A stretch of DNA of 64,000 bases from Erwinia rhapontici (GTDB lineage Bacteria; Pseudomonadota; Gammaproteobacteria; Enterobacterales; Enterobacteriaceae): assembly GCF_012271765.1 (NCBI RefSeq), contig NZ_VRKO01000012.1, positions 1-64,000 on the forward strand, in the 5' to 3' direction. The translations under genes were made by a program, and so were the position numbers. Below are positions 1 to 6,478 of this stretch, in pieces. Position 1 is the first letter of the stretch; each line of letters opens with the position of its first letter. Below the pieces are notes generated by a model. That model did no database searches. It was given only the letters and a program-made list of their open reading frames with translations, and was not told where the DNA came from.

Positions 1-9
1 CGGTTTCAT
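1..9 (-). CDS. Start of a further pL-operon gene (leaves the window)
   Basis: An ATG on the minus strand (complement of 7-9) overlaps the TGA stop of the next gene (complement of 6-8) in the ATGA arrangement typical of coupled phage genes. Only three codons are inside the window, so the product cannot be named. Confidence 0.4.
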
Positions 10-419
10 GATGCTTTCCTCATTGTGAGGCGCGTTCTCGTTTGTGACGGCACGCGAATGGTCTGCTGATAGCGCTTCGCACATTCAGTGTCAGCGCAGA
101 ATTCATGTGGTTCGGCCCGGTCCCAGAATTCGATCAGCTTTTTTCTGATGTCGCCTGGTTGCCGGAACTTGCCGCAGTATTTGCACATCACCGCATCGAT
201 AAATTCGGTACCGCATTGCAGAACCGTTGATTCGCAGTGAGTCTGCTCGTTGCCTTCCGGATCGAGATAGTCAACGAACGTTGTCTCGTCGCCCTTATAA
301 TCCGGTCGGATGCTGCAGTTACTGAAGGTGACCAGCTGGCTGCCCAACCGGATCGGGGTGCCCGGCGGCAACTCAGCCAGGCGTTGAGTGGTCAGTTTTG
401 GAATGGCTTGCACGGACAC
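6..419 (-). CDS. Phage early-left protein with a C-terminal four-cysteine zinc-finger-like motif
   Basis: 137 residues, not recognised as a named family. The C-terminal half has a CKYCGK pair (about residues 79-84) followed about 28 residues later by FCADTEC, a CxxC...CxxxxC arrangement that could bind one zinc ion and suggests a small nucleic-acid- or protein-binding adaptor (inference). It lies in the leftward operon controlled by pL near 1.6 kb, with a short membrane peptide upstream and another gene coupled to its stop. The TCCGTTAGTT just before the start (plus-strand reading) gives only a weak ribosome site. Confidence 0.6.
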   Translation of the reverse strand: MSVQAIPKLTTQRLAELPPGTPIRLGSQLVTFSNCSIRPDYKGDETTFVDYLDPEGNEQTHCESTVLQCGTEFIDAVMCKYCGKFRQPGDIRKKLIEFWDRAEPHEFCADTECAKRYQQTIRVPSQTRTRLTMRKAS

Positions 420-428
420 CTCCGTTAG

Positions 429-506
429 TTAAATGAATGGCAGCACAACCATCGCCAGTACCAGAGACACGCCAGCGAGGAAGGCAAGCACAAGGCAAAT
501 TTCCAT
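429..506 (-). CDS. 25-residue single-pass membrane peptide
   Basis: A short frame starting MEICLVLAFLAG and consisting almost wholly of one hydrophobic helix. A good Shine-Dalgarno (CTGGAG, seven bases before the ATG in the minus-strand reading) supports this start over the longer upstream frame, which would run through the terminator and the structured RNA. It ends ten bases before the zinc-motif gene and is probably cotranscribed with it. Function unknown; small membrane peptides are common in lambdoid left operons. Confidence 0.5.
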   Translation of the reverse strand: MEICLVLAFLAGVSLVLAMVVLPFI

Positions 507-527
507 AGGGTTCTCCAGTGAGAGGCG

Positions 528-551
528 AAAAAAAGCCCCCGAGGCGGGGGC
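528..551 (-). terminator. Rho-independent terminator of the minus-strand structured RNA
   Basis: GCCCCCG/CGGGGGC stem with a three-base loop, followed on the minus strand by seven T residues. It lies directly after the tRNA-like arm and before the 25-residue peptide gene. Confidence 0.8.
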
Positions 552-720
552 AAAGGCTACACAGCAATGGATGGGATTGTGCCTGCCGGAATCGAACCGG
601 CCCCAGTCGGGATCAGCGCTGGTCATACCCATGCGACACAACGAGGAGAGCACTGACGGGACTGTCGGACTGTGTAAGCTGCGCCAGCTTGATCACCGAC
701 AATGCTCTTTTCGTTGTGTA
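528..720 (-). ncRNA. Candidate structured RNA: long hairpin, tRNA-like T-arm, terminator
   Basis: Read on the minus strand, 720 to about 638 forms a long imperfect hairpin. CACAACGA/TCGTTGTG close the base, GAGCA/TGCTC and TGTCGG/CCGACA continue it, and a perfect AAGCTGGCG... apical hairpin (six-base stem, three-base loop) caps it. Next, near 582-602, comes GCCGG-TTCGATT-CCGGC, which is exactly a tRNA T-arm in shape and sequence, and then the terminator at 528-551. The 63 bases up to the T-arm give only a partial acceptor stem and no proper anticodon arm, so this is not a normal tRNA gene. It may be a phage small RNA or a tRNA-derived relic; no promoter was identified. Confidence 0.4.
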
Positions 721-885
721 CCAAGGCTATGTCTGGCTTCTGCTTTTAAGTTGTGGCTGGCAAAATCTATCCTTATGCATGGCGAAGCCAACTAAGGTTA
801 ATAGACTTTATGTGAAGTTTATTCAGTTTTACTTAAGTGTTGGATTTGTGTGGTTTAATCTTTCTTTTATTTCTGAGGATTAAGG

Positions 886-1350
886 ATGAAATGCTACAAC
901 ATTCCGCTCAAAGGCAATCAGTACTACTACAATGGCCTTAGGGCTAATCTCTTAACTTTTTGTACATCTCTAATTGGGGTGGCTATTTACTCCTTAGTAA
1001 AATCATGGCCTGATGGCATATTTTCAAATAGGGCTGCGTGGATAGCTATATTTGGTCTGTTAGTGCTTGCTTTGCTCATTTTTATTTACAGCAAATTCTT
1101 ACCAAATCGTTTCTACGTTTTTAATTCAGGAAAAACACCAAGTTATAACAAGTGCGTGGCAACTTTTTGGTTTGCTTCTTTACAGTTGTCAACTGGTGTG
1201 TTCTGTTCATTTTTCTTTGATTTTATGTTTTCCCCTCTTACAACTCGACTTTTTATAACAGTGATAATTTTTTTGATTATCTATGGAGTTGGCATGAATG
1301 AATTCGCAAAAAATGCAGTGCGAAGGGCTACTCTCAGACATAGAGAATGA
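886..1350 (+). CDS. Four-helix membrane protein, prophage cargo (moron)
   Basis: 154 residues with about four hydrophobic segments (around residues 21-40, 52-69, 90-110 and 119-136) and short charged loops; no recognised family. The start at 886 has GAGGATTAAGG just upstream. The gene is AT-rich compared with the flanking phage genes and runs against the pL transcript that must pass over it, the usual setting of a separately expressed moron. A role in superinfection exclusion or membrane alteration in the lysogen is possible but unproven. Confidence 0.55.
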   Translation: MKCYNIPLKGNQYYYNGLRANLLTFCTSLIGVAIYSLVKSWPDGIFSNRAAWIAIFGLLVLALLIFIYSKFLPNRFYVFNSGKTPSYNKCVATFWFASLQLSTGVFCSFFFDFMFSPLTTRLFITVIIFLIIYGVGMNEFAKNAVRRATLRHRE

Positions 1351-1406
1351 TGACGAATAAAACACAATGGAACATCAAAGGAACTACGCCCCACCATCGG
1401 GGCGCT

Positions 1407-1613
1407 TCAATTTGCACAGCAGCCCGTCGTGGTTACGGGTTCCCCTTCGCGAACTATCACCCGCAGATGACTCGCCCGCCTGCCTGGTATCCTTACCGGC
1501 GCTATTTCATTTTGCCGGGAGCGTTGGCCGCTTCTGGCTGCTGTGAAAACCGAGTTGTTAAAGAGCGGGTCAGCGTTCTGCGGTGGGCTGCGTAGTGCTA
1601 TTGGGTTTAACAA
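1407..1613 (-). CDS. Short reading frame in the pL leader (Icd/Ash-like leader region)
   Basis: A 68-residue frame that begins almost at the pL transcription start and spans the boxA sequence, whose bases encode PLFNN. The arginine-rich C-terminal part (RIPGRRASHLRV) resembles leader ORFs annotated Icd/Ash-like in enterobacterial phages, recalled from memory rather than searched. It has no convincing ribosome site, so the segment may act as leader RNA rather than as protein. Confidence 0.3.
   Translation of the reverse strand: MLNPIALRSPPQNADPLFNNSVFTAARSGQRSRQNEIAPVRIPGRRASHLRVIVREGEPVTTTGCCAN
1556..1567 (-). promoter_or_regulatory. boxA-like element of a candidate nutL site
   Basis: The minus strand reads CGCTCTTTAACA, the boxA consensus of rrn operons and lambdoid nut sites, about 45 bases downstream of the predicted pL start. 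No clean boxB hairpin was found next to it, and no N protein was recognised in the window. Confidence 0.5.
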
Positions 1614-1638
1614 TACTAGCGGTATTAATTAATATCAA
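1610..1638 (-). promoter_or_regulatory. pL promoter
   Basis: Minus-strand -35 TTGATA (complement of 1633-1638) and -10 TATTGT (complement of 1610-1615) with a 17-base spacer. OL1 covers the -10 and OL2 overlaps the -35, so repressor bound at either site would block it. It drives the leftward operon. Confidence 0.75.
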
Positions 1639-1672
1639 TACTTGAGGTATTAAAAAAATACTAAAGATATTA
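1611..1672. promoter_or_regulatory. OL: three 17-bp repressor operators
   Basis: Three pseudo-palindromes of the form AATACT-N5-GTATT at 1611-1627 (CAATACTAGCGGTATTA), 1636-1652 (CAATACTTGAGGTATTA) and 1656-1672 (AAATACTAAAGATATTA). The same motif occurs three times at OR (4364-4428). The third site is the most divergent. Confidence 0.8.
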
Positions 1673-1767
1673 ATCCGCTGATTTGATTAGCTATTTATTT
1701 TTCACTGCGCCAAGCGCTGTTACGTTTGGTTGGATGAAACTTAATCAGAAATGACTAAGGATGCTTC

Positions 1768-1860
1768 ATGAAAAGAGGAAAAGCGGCTTTTATCGCTATA
1801 GAGATTGGCGGTGCAGTGGTCGGCTTGATAGTACAGGGTAAATATCGATGGAGGTGCTGA
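1768..1860 (+). CDS. 30-residue basic/hydrophobic peptide
   Basis: Reads MKRGKAAFIAIEIGG and ends KYRWRC. It has a hydrophobic centre between basic ends, so it could be a small membrane peptide. CTAAGGATG lies upstream of the ATG at a workable distance. It lies between OL and the end of the CI-linked operon on the opposite strand. Not recognised; it could be a chance frame. Confidence 0.35.
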   Translation: MKRGKAAFIAIEIGGAVVGLIVQGKYRWRC

Positions 1861-1915
1861 CCAGCTACACGTTGGTTAGGGGAGACAGTTAATGTTGGAA
1901 TTCAGGCACAACGAT

Positions 1916-1933
1916 CCCGGCGCGATGGCCGGG
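1916..1933 (-). terminator. Hairpin at the end of the CI-HipA-DUF3037 transcription unit
   Basis: CCCGGC/GCCGGG stem with a six-base loop, nine bases beyond the DUF3037 stop. There is no good T-run on either strand, so termination here is only probable. Confidence 0.35.
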
Positions 1934-1941
1934 TCAGGTAG

Positions 1942-2760
1942 TTATAGAGATTGTCTTGCAAATTTTACTATTGAATTTTCATCTTCGTGCTCAACGTGAT
2001 TTATTCCAAGAGAAGTAAATGTCCTTCTAATCTCTTGTATTGCTTTAGTTTCTAATGAATTTGGTCTATATGGAGGGTCTATAGTAAATAGCACATTTGA
2101 TAAATTTAATACTTGTTCACTGGCTGCACGTAAAACCTTCGCAGCCCAAGAATCACAGTGCTCCATCATCTTCTCGGGTTTGTCCTGTGTGAAGGCTAAC
2201 GGTTTGATGGCGCAAATGACTTGTCCATCTTTTTTAGCTACAAACGGAATGCTAAAACGCGTCAATTCACCGCCTAGTGTCTCTTTTTTAAGGACATGTT
2301 TTAGGTCGCTGTAGTATGAAAGTCTGTTGCGTAGCTCGCGAGTAAGTATAATTTCCCGTGATTCTTTCGTTACATCAGAGTGGTTTACAAACTTATTGAA
2401 AATATTAATTGCAGTAGCATCAGGGTCTGTCGCCATAATCACCCTTGCAGAGCTGAAGTTTATGACAGATTCCTTTTTAGCAATCAGGTAGTTAAAGAAA
2501 TTAGCTAGTTTATCAGGCGCGATGATGCCTGCTGCTTGGTCTTGAGCAAACTTCAGTTCTCTTGCGATAGCATCTTTTGCAAAAGGGAAGATGGTGTCAT
2601 CTTTGAAGAAATTTTTAACCCTATTATTATTGCTATTCGTTAGGTAAAAACAAAATTTGTTCATTTTTGGCGCACACAAGACTACACCCACATTAGCGAA
2701 TTCTTCGGTTTCCGCGTAAGGTGCATACCTGACTATGCTGTATAGGCATGGTGTAGTCAT
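1942..2760 (-). CDS. DUF3037-family protein paired with a HipA-like kinase
   Basis: 272 residues from the ATG at 2760, which overlaps the TGA of the kinase gene as ATGA; this coupled start is preferred over a start 11 codons upstream. The N-terminus (YSIVRYAPYAETEEFANVG) is the typical opening of DUF3037 proteins, a family of unknown function repeatedly found beside HipA-like kinases (family knowledge recalled). No membrane segment or obvious catalytic motif was seen. It is last in the leftward cI-kinase-DUF3037 row, where lambda has rexB, so it should be made in the lysogen. A role as partner, substrate or effector of the kinase in phage exclusion is inference. Confidence 0.7.
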   Translation of the reverse strand: MTTPCLYSIVRYAPYAETEEFANVGVVLCAPKMNKFCFYLTNSNNNRVKNFFKDDTIFPFAKDAIARELKFAQDQAAGIIAPDKLANFFNYLIAKKESVINFSSARVIMATDPDATAINIFNKFVNHSDVTKESREIILTRELRNRLSYYSDLKHVLKKETLGGELTRFSIPFVAKKDGQVICAIKPLAFTQDKPEKMMEHCDSWAAKVLRAASEQVLNLSNVLFTIDPPYRPNSLETKAIQEIRRTFTSLGINHVEHEDENSIVKFARQSL

Positions 2761-3497
2761 ATGATATTGCTCCAAAATTCGTGATCTTGACATTTTTCCA
2801 GACGGCTTTTAATAGAAAGGAAAAAATCATAGTTTTGCTCGAGGTTATCGGCAAGCCAACTGCGAGGAATTCCTTCAATGATATCGTCAATATTTCTCAA
2901 AGCATGTGTTGCTAAAACCTGCAGTTCATCATAGTCAACGAGGTCGTATCGCCACATCCTTCTTGAAGGAGAATATACATGTACATCGTATTCTTCCTCA
3001 GTAGCAGATTGATCGAAAGCAAGGTTGTGGTCAATCAGGTAATGCCTATTGTTAACAGAATCGAAAATGATGTTTACATTACCGCCGAACTCCGTAAGTG
3101 ATCTGTCTGTGTTAAGTATCCATTTATCAAAGAAGAATATTTTTTTTTGGTCGGAAATGTTGACTGAGTTACGGGCTTGCTGAAGGTTAATTGTTGATGT
3201 CCCTTCAATGTAAACTGTTGCGAAGGCTAATCCAGGGTAGATCTGTCCTTGCAGGTCGGGCATGAATTCGATTATCTCTTCACCTACATCAACGATGCAA
3301 TAATCAGGTATTGAAAGCCCTAAAGCACCCGCAAGAGAAGCACACATCCATTCTGCAGCTAACTCAGAGCTGCGCAACTTAGGCCTGCTTTTAACTATGT
3401 ATTGCTTGCCGTCATCACAAGTACAAAGAAATGGCTGAGTAAACCCGTCATTCATCCTTCGAGTGTACGCTGTCACGCTTAAGATCTGGTCAGGCAT
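2757..3497 (-). CDS. HipA-like kinase (HipA_2 type)
   Basis: 246 residues, shorter than classical HipA (about 440) and lacking its N-terminal subdomain. Visible kinase-fold features are KSRPKLRSSELAAEW near residue 37-51 (substrate/ATP-lobe region), FDKWILNTDR near 122-131 with GGNVNI after it (the D...N catalytic loop), and LIDHNLAF near 152 (the DFG-like metal-binding segment). This pattern matches stand-alone HipA_2-type kinases that accompany DUF3037. AAGGAAAA precedes the ATG at 3497. It starts 145 bases after cI on the same strand, at the rexA position, so expression from the repressor-maintenance promoter is likely. The substrate is unknown. Confidence 0.7.
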   Translation of the reverse strand: MPDQILSVTAYTRRMNDGFTQPFLCTCDDGKQYIVKSRPKLRSSELAAEWMCASLAGALGLSIPDYCIVDVGEEIIEFMPDLQGQIYPGLAFATVYIEGTSTINLQQARNSVNISDQKKIFFFDKWILNTDRSLTEFGGNVNIIFDSVNNRHYLIDHNLAFDQSATEEEYDVHVYSPSRRMWRYDLVDYDELQVLATHALRNIDDIIEGIPRSWLADNLEQNYDFFLSIKSRLEKCQDHEFWSNII

Positions 3498-3642
3498 TGA
3501 CGGTTTTTTCCTTGATGAACGTCATCTTGTTTACGAGCACTCATAGAGCATGTATAGAGTTTTTTTAAAACATCAGCAACCACAACGAAAACTTCAGGCC
3601 GTATCTCTGCTACCTCGCCCGAACGCTTTCCAAACCACCGGG

Positions 3643-4353
3643 CTAGACCAGCCGCATCTTCGTTTCCACACCAACACCGATAATTTTGCAATTACCGTTG
3701 ATAGGTATCATGGGCCACTGTGGGTTGAGCCCTTTAAGGTACTTTTGGTTGCCATCAATGATCAGCCGTTTGAATGTTGCCTCGTTCGAGTCTGACAGTT
3801 TGGCAATGACCAGGCTGTTGTTGATCGCGTCTCTGCCGGTATCGAAAAGAACGAAGGTACCTTCCGGAATGCTTAGGCCTGCCGGAGCAGTCATTGAGTC
3901 ACCTTCGACCTCAAGCCAGAAGGCATCACCTTGGATATGGGCGTCGGACTCCAGCCACAGGTCGATATCTTTGAGCGAGTAGACCTCACATGCTTCAGCC
4001 CAAGCACCCGCCTGGACTTTGCTTAATACTGGATACCTCGAACCGGGAGCATACTCCTTCACAAAAGATACATTCGGCTCTGCTGAGGAAGCATAGGCTG
4101 CGGCTTCACGTGCCAGTAAAGGGCTAAAGTCTGCTATCGAAACTCCCAGTTTATGAGCAAATGCTGAAGCAACAGAAACGTTAAGGGCATTTCTGCCGTT
4201 AAGGTAATGGCCGACCGCACCTTGGGTTATATCTAACAGGTCTGCGAGTTGTTGCTGCGTTACACCAAGACTTTTCTTCTTCGACTCATACAACGCTTTT
4301 AGTCGCTTTGCATCTTCGAACTGTTCAGGTGTAAGTGATTTTTTCTTTTCCAT
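3643..4353 (-). CDS. cI: CI-type lysogeny repressor (HTH + S24 self-cleavage domain)
   Basis: 236 residues. The N-terminal HTH (about residues 29-70, VTQQQLADLLDITQGAVGHY) should bind the AATACT/GTATT operators. The linker and peptidase domain carry the Ala-Gly cleavage site (A115-G116 in VQAGAW), the nucleophile Ser153 in GDSMTAP and the general-base Lys195 in ATFKRL, so RecA-stimulated self-cleavage and SOS induction are expected. OL lies downstream beyond the kinase pair and OR directly upstream. Length and layout match lambda CI (237 residues). Confidence 0.93.
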   Translation of the reverse strand: MEKKKSLTPEQFEDAKRLKALYESKKKSLGVTQQQLADLLDITQGAVGHYLNGRNALNVSVASAFAHKLGVSIADFSPLLAREAAAYASSAEPNVSFVKEYAPGSRYPVLSKVQAGAWAEACEVYSLKDIDLWLESDAHIQGDAFWLEVEGDSMTAPAGLSIPEGTFVLFDTGRDAINNSLVIAKLSDSNEATFKRLIIDGNQKYLKGLNPQWPMIPINGNCKIIGVGVETKMRLV

Positions 4354-4363
4354 GCCTCGATTC

Positions 4364-4428
4364 TAATACCTGAGTTATTAAATAATGAAATACCGCAAGT
4401 ATTGAATATTTTAATACTTAGGGTATTA
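4364..4428. promoter_or_regulatory. OR: three 17-bp repressor operators
   Basis: Sites at 4364-4380 (TAATACCTGAGTTATTA), 4388-4404 (AAATACCGCAAGTATTG) and 4412-4428 (TAATACTTAGGGTATTA), evenly spaced by 24 bases between cI and cro. They share the motif of OL. The site nearest cI is the weakest match, as expected for an OR3-like site. Confidence 0.85.
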
Positions 4429-4429
4429 T
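4402..4429 (+). promoter_or_regulatory. pR promoter
   Basis: -35 TTGAAT (4402-4407) and -10 TATTAT (4424-4429), spacer 16. The -10 lies in OR1 and the -35 touches the middle operator. It reads into cro. A maintenance promoter for cI on the other strand must lie between 4354 and 4410 but has no clear hexamers. Confidence 0.7.
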
Positions 4430-4460
4430 TGCTCCATCGGTACACAACTGGAGATCACCG

Positions 4461-4658
4461 ATGGAAAAAATACCACTTGGCGAGTACGTAAGAGAGAACG
4501 GTCAAGCCCATGCAGCAGATGTAATTGGTGTGCATCAAACGGCCATTAGCAAGGCTGTCCGTGTGGGCCGACAGATTTTCATTACCCGTTTGCCAGATGG
4601 GCGAGTGGCAGCAGAAGAGATACGGCCATTTCCCACACCTAAGCACCCAAAAAATTGA
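4461..4658 (+). CDS. cro: Cro repressor
   Basis: 65 residues, lambda Cro being 66. It aligns by eye along its whole length: GEYVRENGQ for KDYAMRFGQ, HQTAISKAVRVGRQIFIT for the recognition helix and following strand, and EEIRPFP for the C-terminal arm EEVKPFP. It should bind the same OR sites as CI and shut down cI and early transcription. It is the first gene after pR, with CTGGAGATCACCG before the start. Confidence 0.9.
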   Translation: MEKIPLGEYVRENGQAHAADVIGVHQTAISKAVRVGRQIFITRLPDGRVAAEEIRPFPTPKHPKN

Positions 4659-4666
4659 AGTACGGT

Positions 4667-4685
4667 GCAAGTGACGATCACTTGC
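4667..4685 (+). promoter_or_regulatory. Hairpin between cro and cII
   Basis: A perfect 8-bp stem GCAAGTGA/TCACTTGC with a CGA loop, nine bases after the cro stop. It could be a boxB-like nutR hairpin, an attenuator or part of the CII target region. No boxA and no T-run accompany it. Confidence 0.35.
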
Positions 4686-4717
4686 CACTTTAAGCTGTTT
4701 AAGAAGGGAAATTATCA

Positions 4718-5041
4718 ATGGAATCAGTAGCAACAAGTTGCAATTCAGTTCGAGTGACTTGCAAACCGGAAGCGTTAGAGAGTTTTTTTCACAAAGAAGC
4801 GATTAGCCGTGGCAACAAACCACTGGCGCTTGATATGGGAATACACCCTTCAGGCCTCAGCCGTAAAAAGGTCAGTCTTGTTGGTCTGGCTTGCAAATTA
4901 ATCCATGAGCTTGGCTTGCCTGCGGGGTGCGTTGCGGCGCCTGGTTGCGAACAAAACGTGGTGATCACCGGGGAAGAGGCGAGAAAGCTGCTGTCGATGC
5001 TTGAGCACATCCGCACCCCAGTTGGAGGAACTGGTGGATGA
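4718..5041 (+). CDS. cII: CII-like lysogeny activator
   Basis: 107 residues. An N-terminal helical DNA-binding region (around residues 28-60, ending SGLSRKKVSLVGLA) occupies the CII place after cro. The middle to C-terminal part (GEEARKLLSMLEHI) could form the tetramerisation helix. Lambda CII is 97 residues; direct similarity is limited, so the call rests on position, size and the HTH-like segment. It would activate cI establishment and integrase-type promoters. Its 3' end overlaps the next gene by eight bases. Confidence 0.6.
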   Translation: MESVATSCNSVRVTCKPEALESFFHKEAISRGNKPLALDMGIHPSGLSRKKVSLVGLACKLIHELGLPAGCVAAPGCEQNVVITGEEARKLLSMLEHIRTPVGGTGG

Positions 5042-5228
5042 AGATCGCTTCGCCGAAACAGACCAGCTTTGGCGCGATAAGCGCGGAACTGTCGTTCGTG
5101 TCATCAGTTACGACCGTCAGGAGCGTCGGGTCATCTTCATGCGGCCAGATTATGCGCATGCGTGCTTTGTGCCGAAATGGCTATTTGAAAAGTTTTTCAG
5201 GAAGTACGAAGAGAAAGGTGAAGGCTGA
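5034..5228 (+). CDS. DUF4222-like small early protein
   Basis: 64 residues from a GTG at 5034 with TTGGAGGAA directly upstream; this is a better start than the TTG eleven codons earlier. The text DKRGTVVRVISYD followed by RVIFMRPDY is the beta-rich pattern seen in DUF4222 proteins of lambdoid early right operons (recalled). Function unknown. It overlaps the end of the cII-like gene. Confidence 0.55.
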   Translation: MDEDRFAETDQLWRDKRGTVVRVISYDRQERRVIFMRPDYAHACFVPKWLFEKFFRKYEEKGEG

Positions 5229-5283
5229 ACAGCGCCAACTGAACAGCCGGGTACTGCAGTGCTCATCAAAAGCGAGGTTAATT

Positions 5284-5436
5284 ATGCGTCAGAAAACCAA
5301 GCCAGCGCAACCACAAAATACTGTACATAAAGACATGGCCCGGGATCAGCTTGCCCGAGGATTTACTCCTGAAGCAGTCAACCGGCTGCGTCAGCTTCTC
5401 GAGCAGAACAAACTCGCGAGGGAAGGGCATGAGTAA
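5284..5436 (+). CDS. 50-residue early protein of unknown function
   Basis: Starts MRQKTKPAQPQN with GCGAGGTTAATT before it. The C-terminal half is a charged helix (PEAVNRLRQLLEQNKL). It overlaps the start of the O-like gene by eight bases, as expected for a coupled gene. A longer frame from 5038 through the same region is rejected because its N-terminal part is a shadow of the DUF4222-like gene. Confidence 0.5.
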   Translation: MRQKTKPAQPQNTVHKDMARDQLARGFTPEAVNRLRQLLEQNKLAREGHE

Positions 5437-6478
5437 CACCGCCGAGATCATCAATTTCCGCGCTCGTACTGAGCACGAGGAGCAGCGCGTGGCTGATACC
5501 GACGATGGCTATGCCAGGCTGGCTAACATGCTGCTGGAGGAGTATGCAGGCGCGGATCTGACTAAGCGCCAGTTCAAGGTGCTGCTGGCTGTCCTGCGGC
5601 TGACCTACGGGTGGAATAAAAAAATTGACCGTATCAGCGATTCGCAGATTTCGGAGATTGCTCGCCTGCCGGTTAAGCGCTGCAATGAAGCCAAGTTGCA
5701 ATTGGTTGAAATGAATATTCTTATCCAGCGTGGCCGCCAGTTTGGTCCAAACAAAAACGTCTCTGAATGGCGAATCCCTCAAAACGAGGGATTATCCCTC
5801 AATTCAGGGGATAAAAACTCCCTCAAATTAGGGGAGCGCTATCCCTCAAAACAGGGGGACACCAAAGACATTATTCCTAAGACAGTAAAAACAGATCCCC
5901 CTAAAGCCCCCAAGGGGGAATTTTCGGAAGAGGTAATCTCACAGGCAAAACAGGTCCTGGAGTATTACAACGAACTCACAGGGAGCACCTGCCGCTCTGC
6001 AGAAGCCTTTGCCGTTTTACTGACAGGACGTTCCGCCCGGGCCGCCTACACAGTGGACGATCTGAAGCTGGTGGTGCGCTGGGTTGTGCTGACATGGAAA
6101 CGCCGTGGCGCAACCACAGTGGCCAAGCCATCGAACATCTGCCGGGTTAACCGCTTTGACGGGTATCTGGCTGACGCATCCGCCTGGTTGGATACCTACG
6201 TTGAGATTGACTGTGCAGCTGTGGTCGATGCTTACAACGAACTGGCTGGCGAACGCATGCCTCCAGCAGAACTGGACAGCGACCGGGAAGTGATGATCCG
6301 CGAGTTCGTCACGCACATGAGCAAGAAAACCGTGGAAGCCTTCCGCGCGTATTTCTCTGCGTTCCTGGCCGAGGCCCGCCCGTATTACTTCGGTGAAAGC
6401 CCGTCTGGCTGGCGCGCTAACTTCGATTACCTGATGAAGCCTGACACGCTGCGTAAAGTACGGGAGGGTTCACTGTGA
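5429..6478 (+). CDS. O-type replication initiator containing the phage origin
   Basis: 349 residues from the ATG at 5429 (GAGGGAAGGGC upstream). Residues about 30-110 form a winged-helix region ([38 protein letters not shown]) like the phage-replication O N-terminal domain. This is followed by a low-complexity linker that encodes the iterons (near residues 115-145) and a C-terminal domain that should contact the helicase. It binds the origin and recruits the neighbouring DnaB-type helicase, whose GTG overlaps its TGA. Architecture equals lambda O and P22 gp18. Confidence 0.85.
   Translation: MSNTAEIINFRARTEHEEQRVADTDDGYARLANMLLEEYAGADLTKRQFKVLLAVLRLTYGWNKKIDRISDSQISEIARLPVKRCNEAKLQLVEMNILIQRGRQFGPNKNVSEWRIPQNEGLSLNSGDKNSLKLGERYPSKQGDTKDIIPKTVKTDPPKAPKGEFSEEVISQAKQVLEYYNELTGSTCRSAEAFAVLLTGRSARAAYTVDDLKLVVRWVVLTWKRRGATTVAKPSNICRVNRFDGYLADASAWLDTYVEIDCAAVVDAYNELAGERMPPAELDSDREVMIREFVTHMSKKTVEAFRAYFSAFLAEARPYYFGESPSGWRANFDYLMKPDTLRKVREGSL
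5774..5859 (+). repeat. Origin iterons inside the initiator gene
   Basis: Four 19-bp pseudo-palindromes of the form ATCCCTCAAAAC-AGGGGAT at 5774-5792, 5794-5812, 5818-5836 and 5841-5859. An A-rich run follows from about 5860 to 5895. The layout copies lambda ori, with O-binding iterons inside the O gene and an AT-rich unwinding region after them. Confidence 0.85.

Noticed and set aside
575..645. A complete tRNA gene on the minus strand
   Set aside because: The T-arm is perfect, but the acceptor stem has mismatches, the anticodon stem cannot form a 5-bp stem with a 7-base loop, and the span is too short.
433..883. Two long plus-strand frames over 433-883
   Set aside because: They cover the terminator and the paired arms of the structured RNA and have no ribosome site; composition follows the stem structure.
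1892..1999. A 35-codon plus-strand frame with a good GGGGAGA site
   Set aside because: It runs into the 3' end of the DUF3037 gene on the other strand. It may be the stump of an early gene cut by the arrival of the kinase pair, but nothing supports translation of the present frame.
5038..5436. 132-residue frame across the DUF4222-like gene
   Set aside because: The N-terminal part is an out-of-frame shadow; only the last 50 codons (from 5284) look like a gene.
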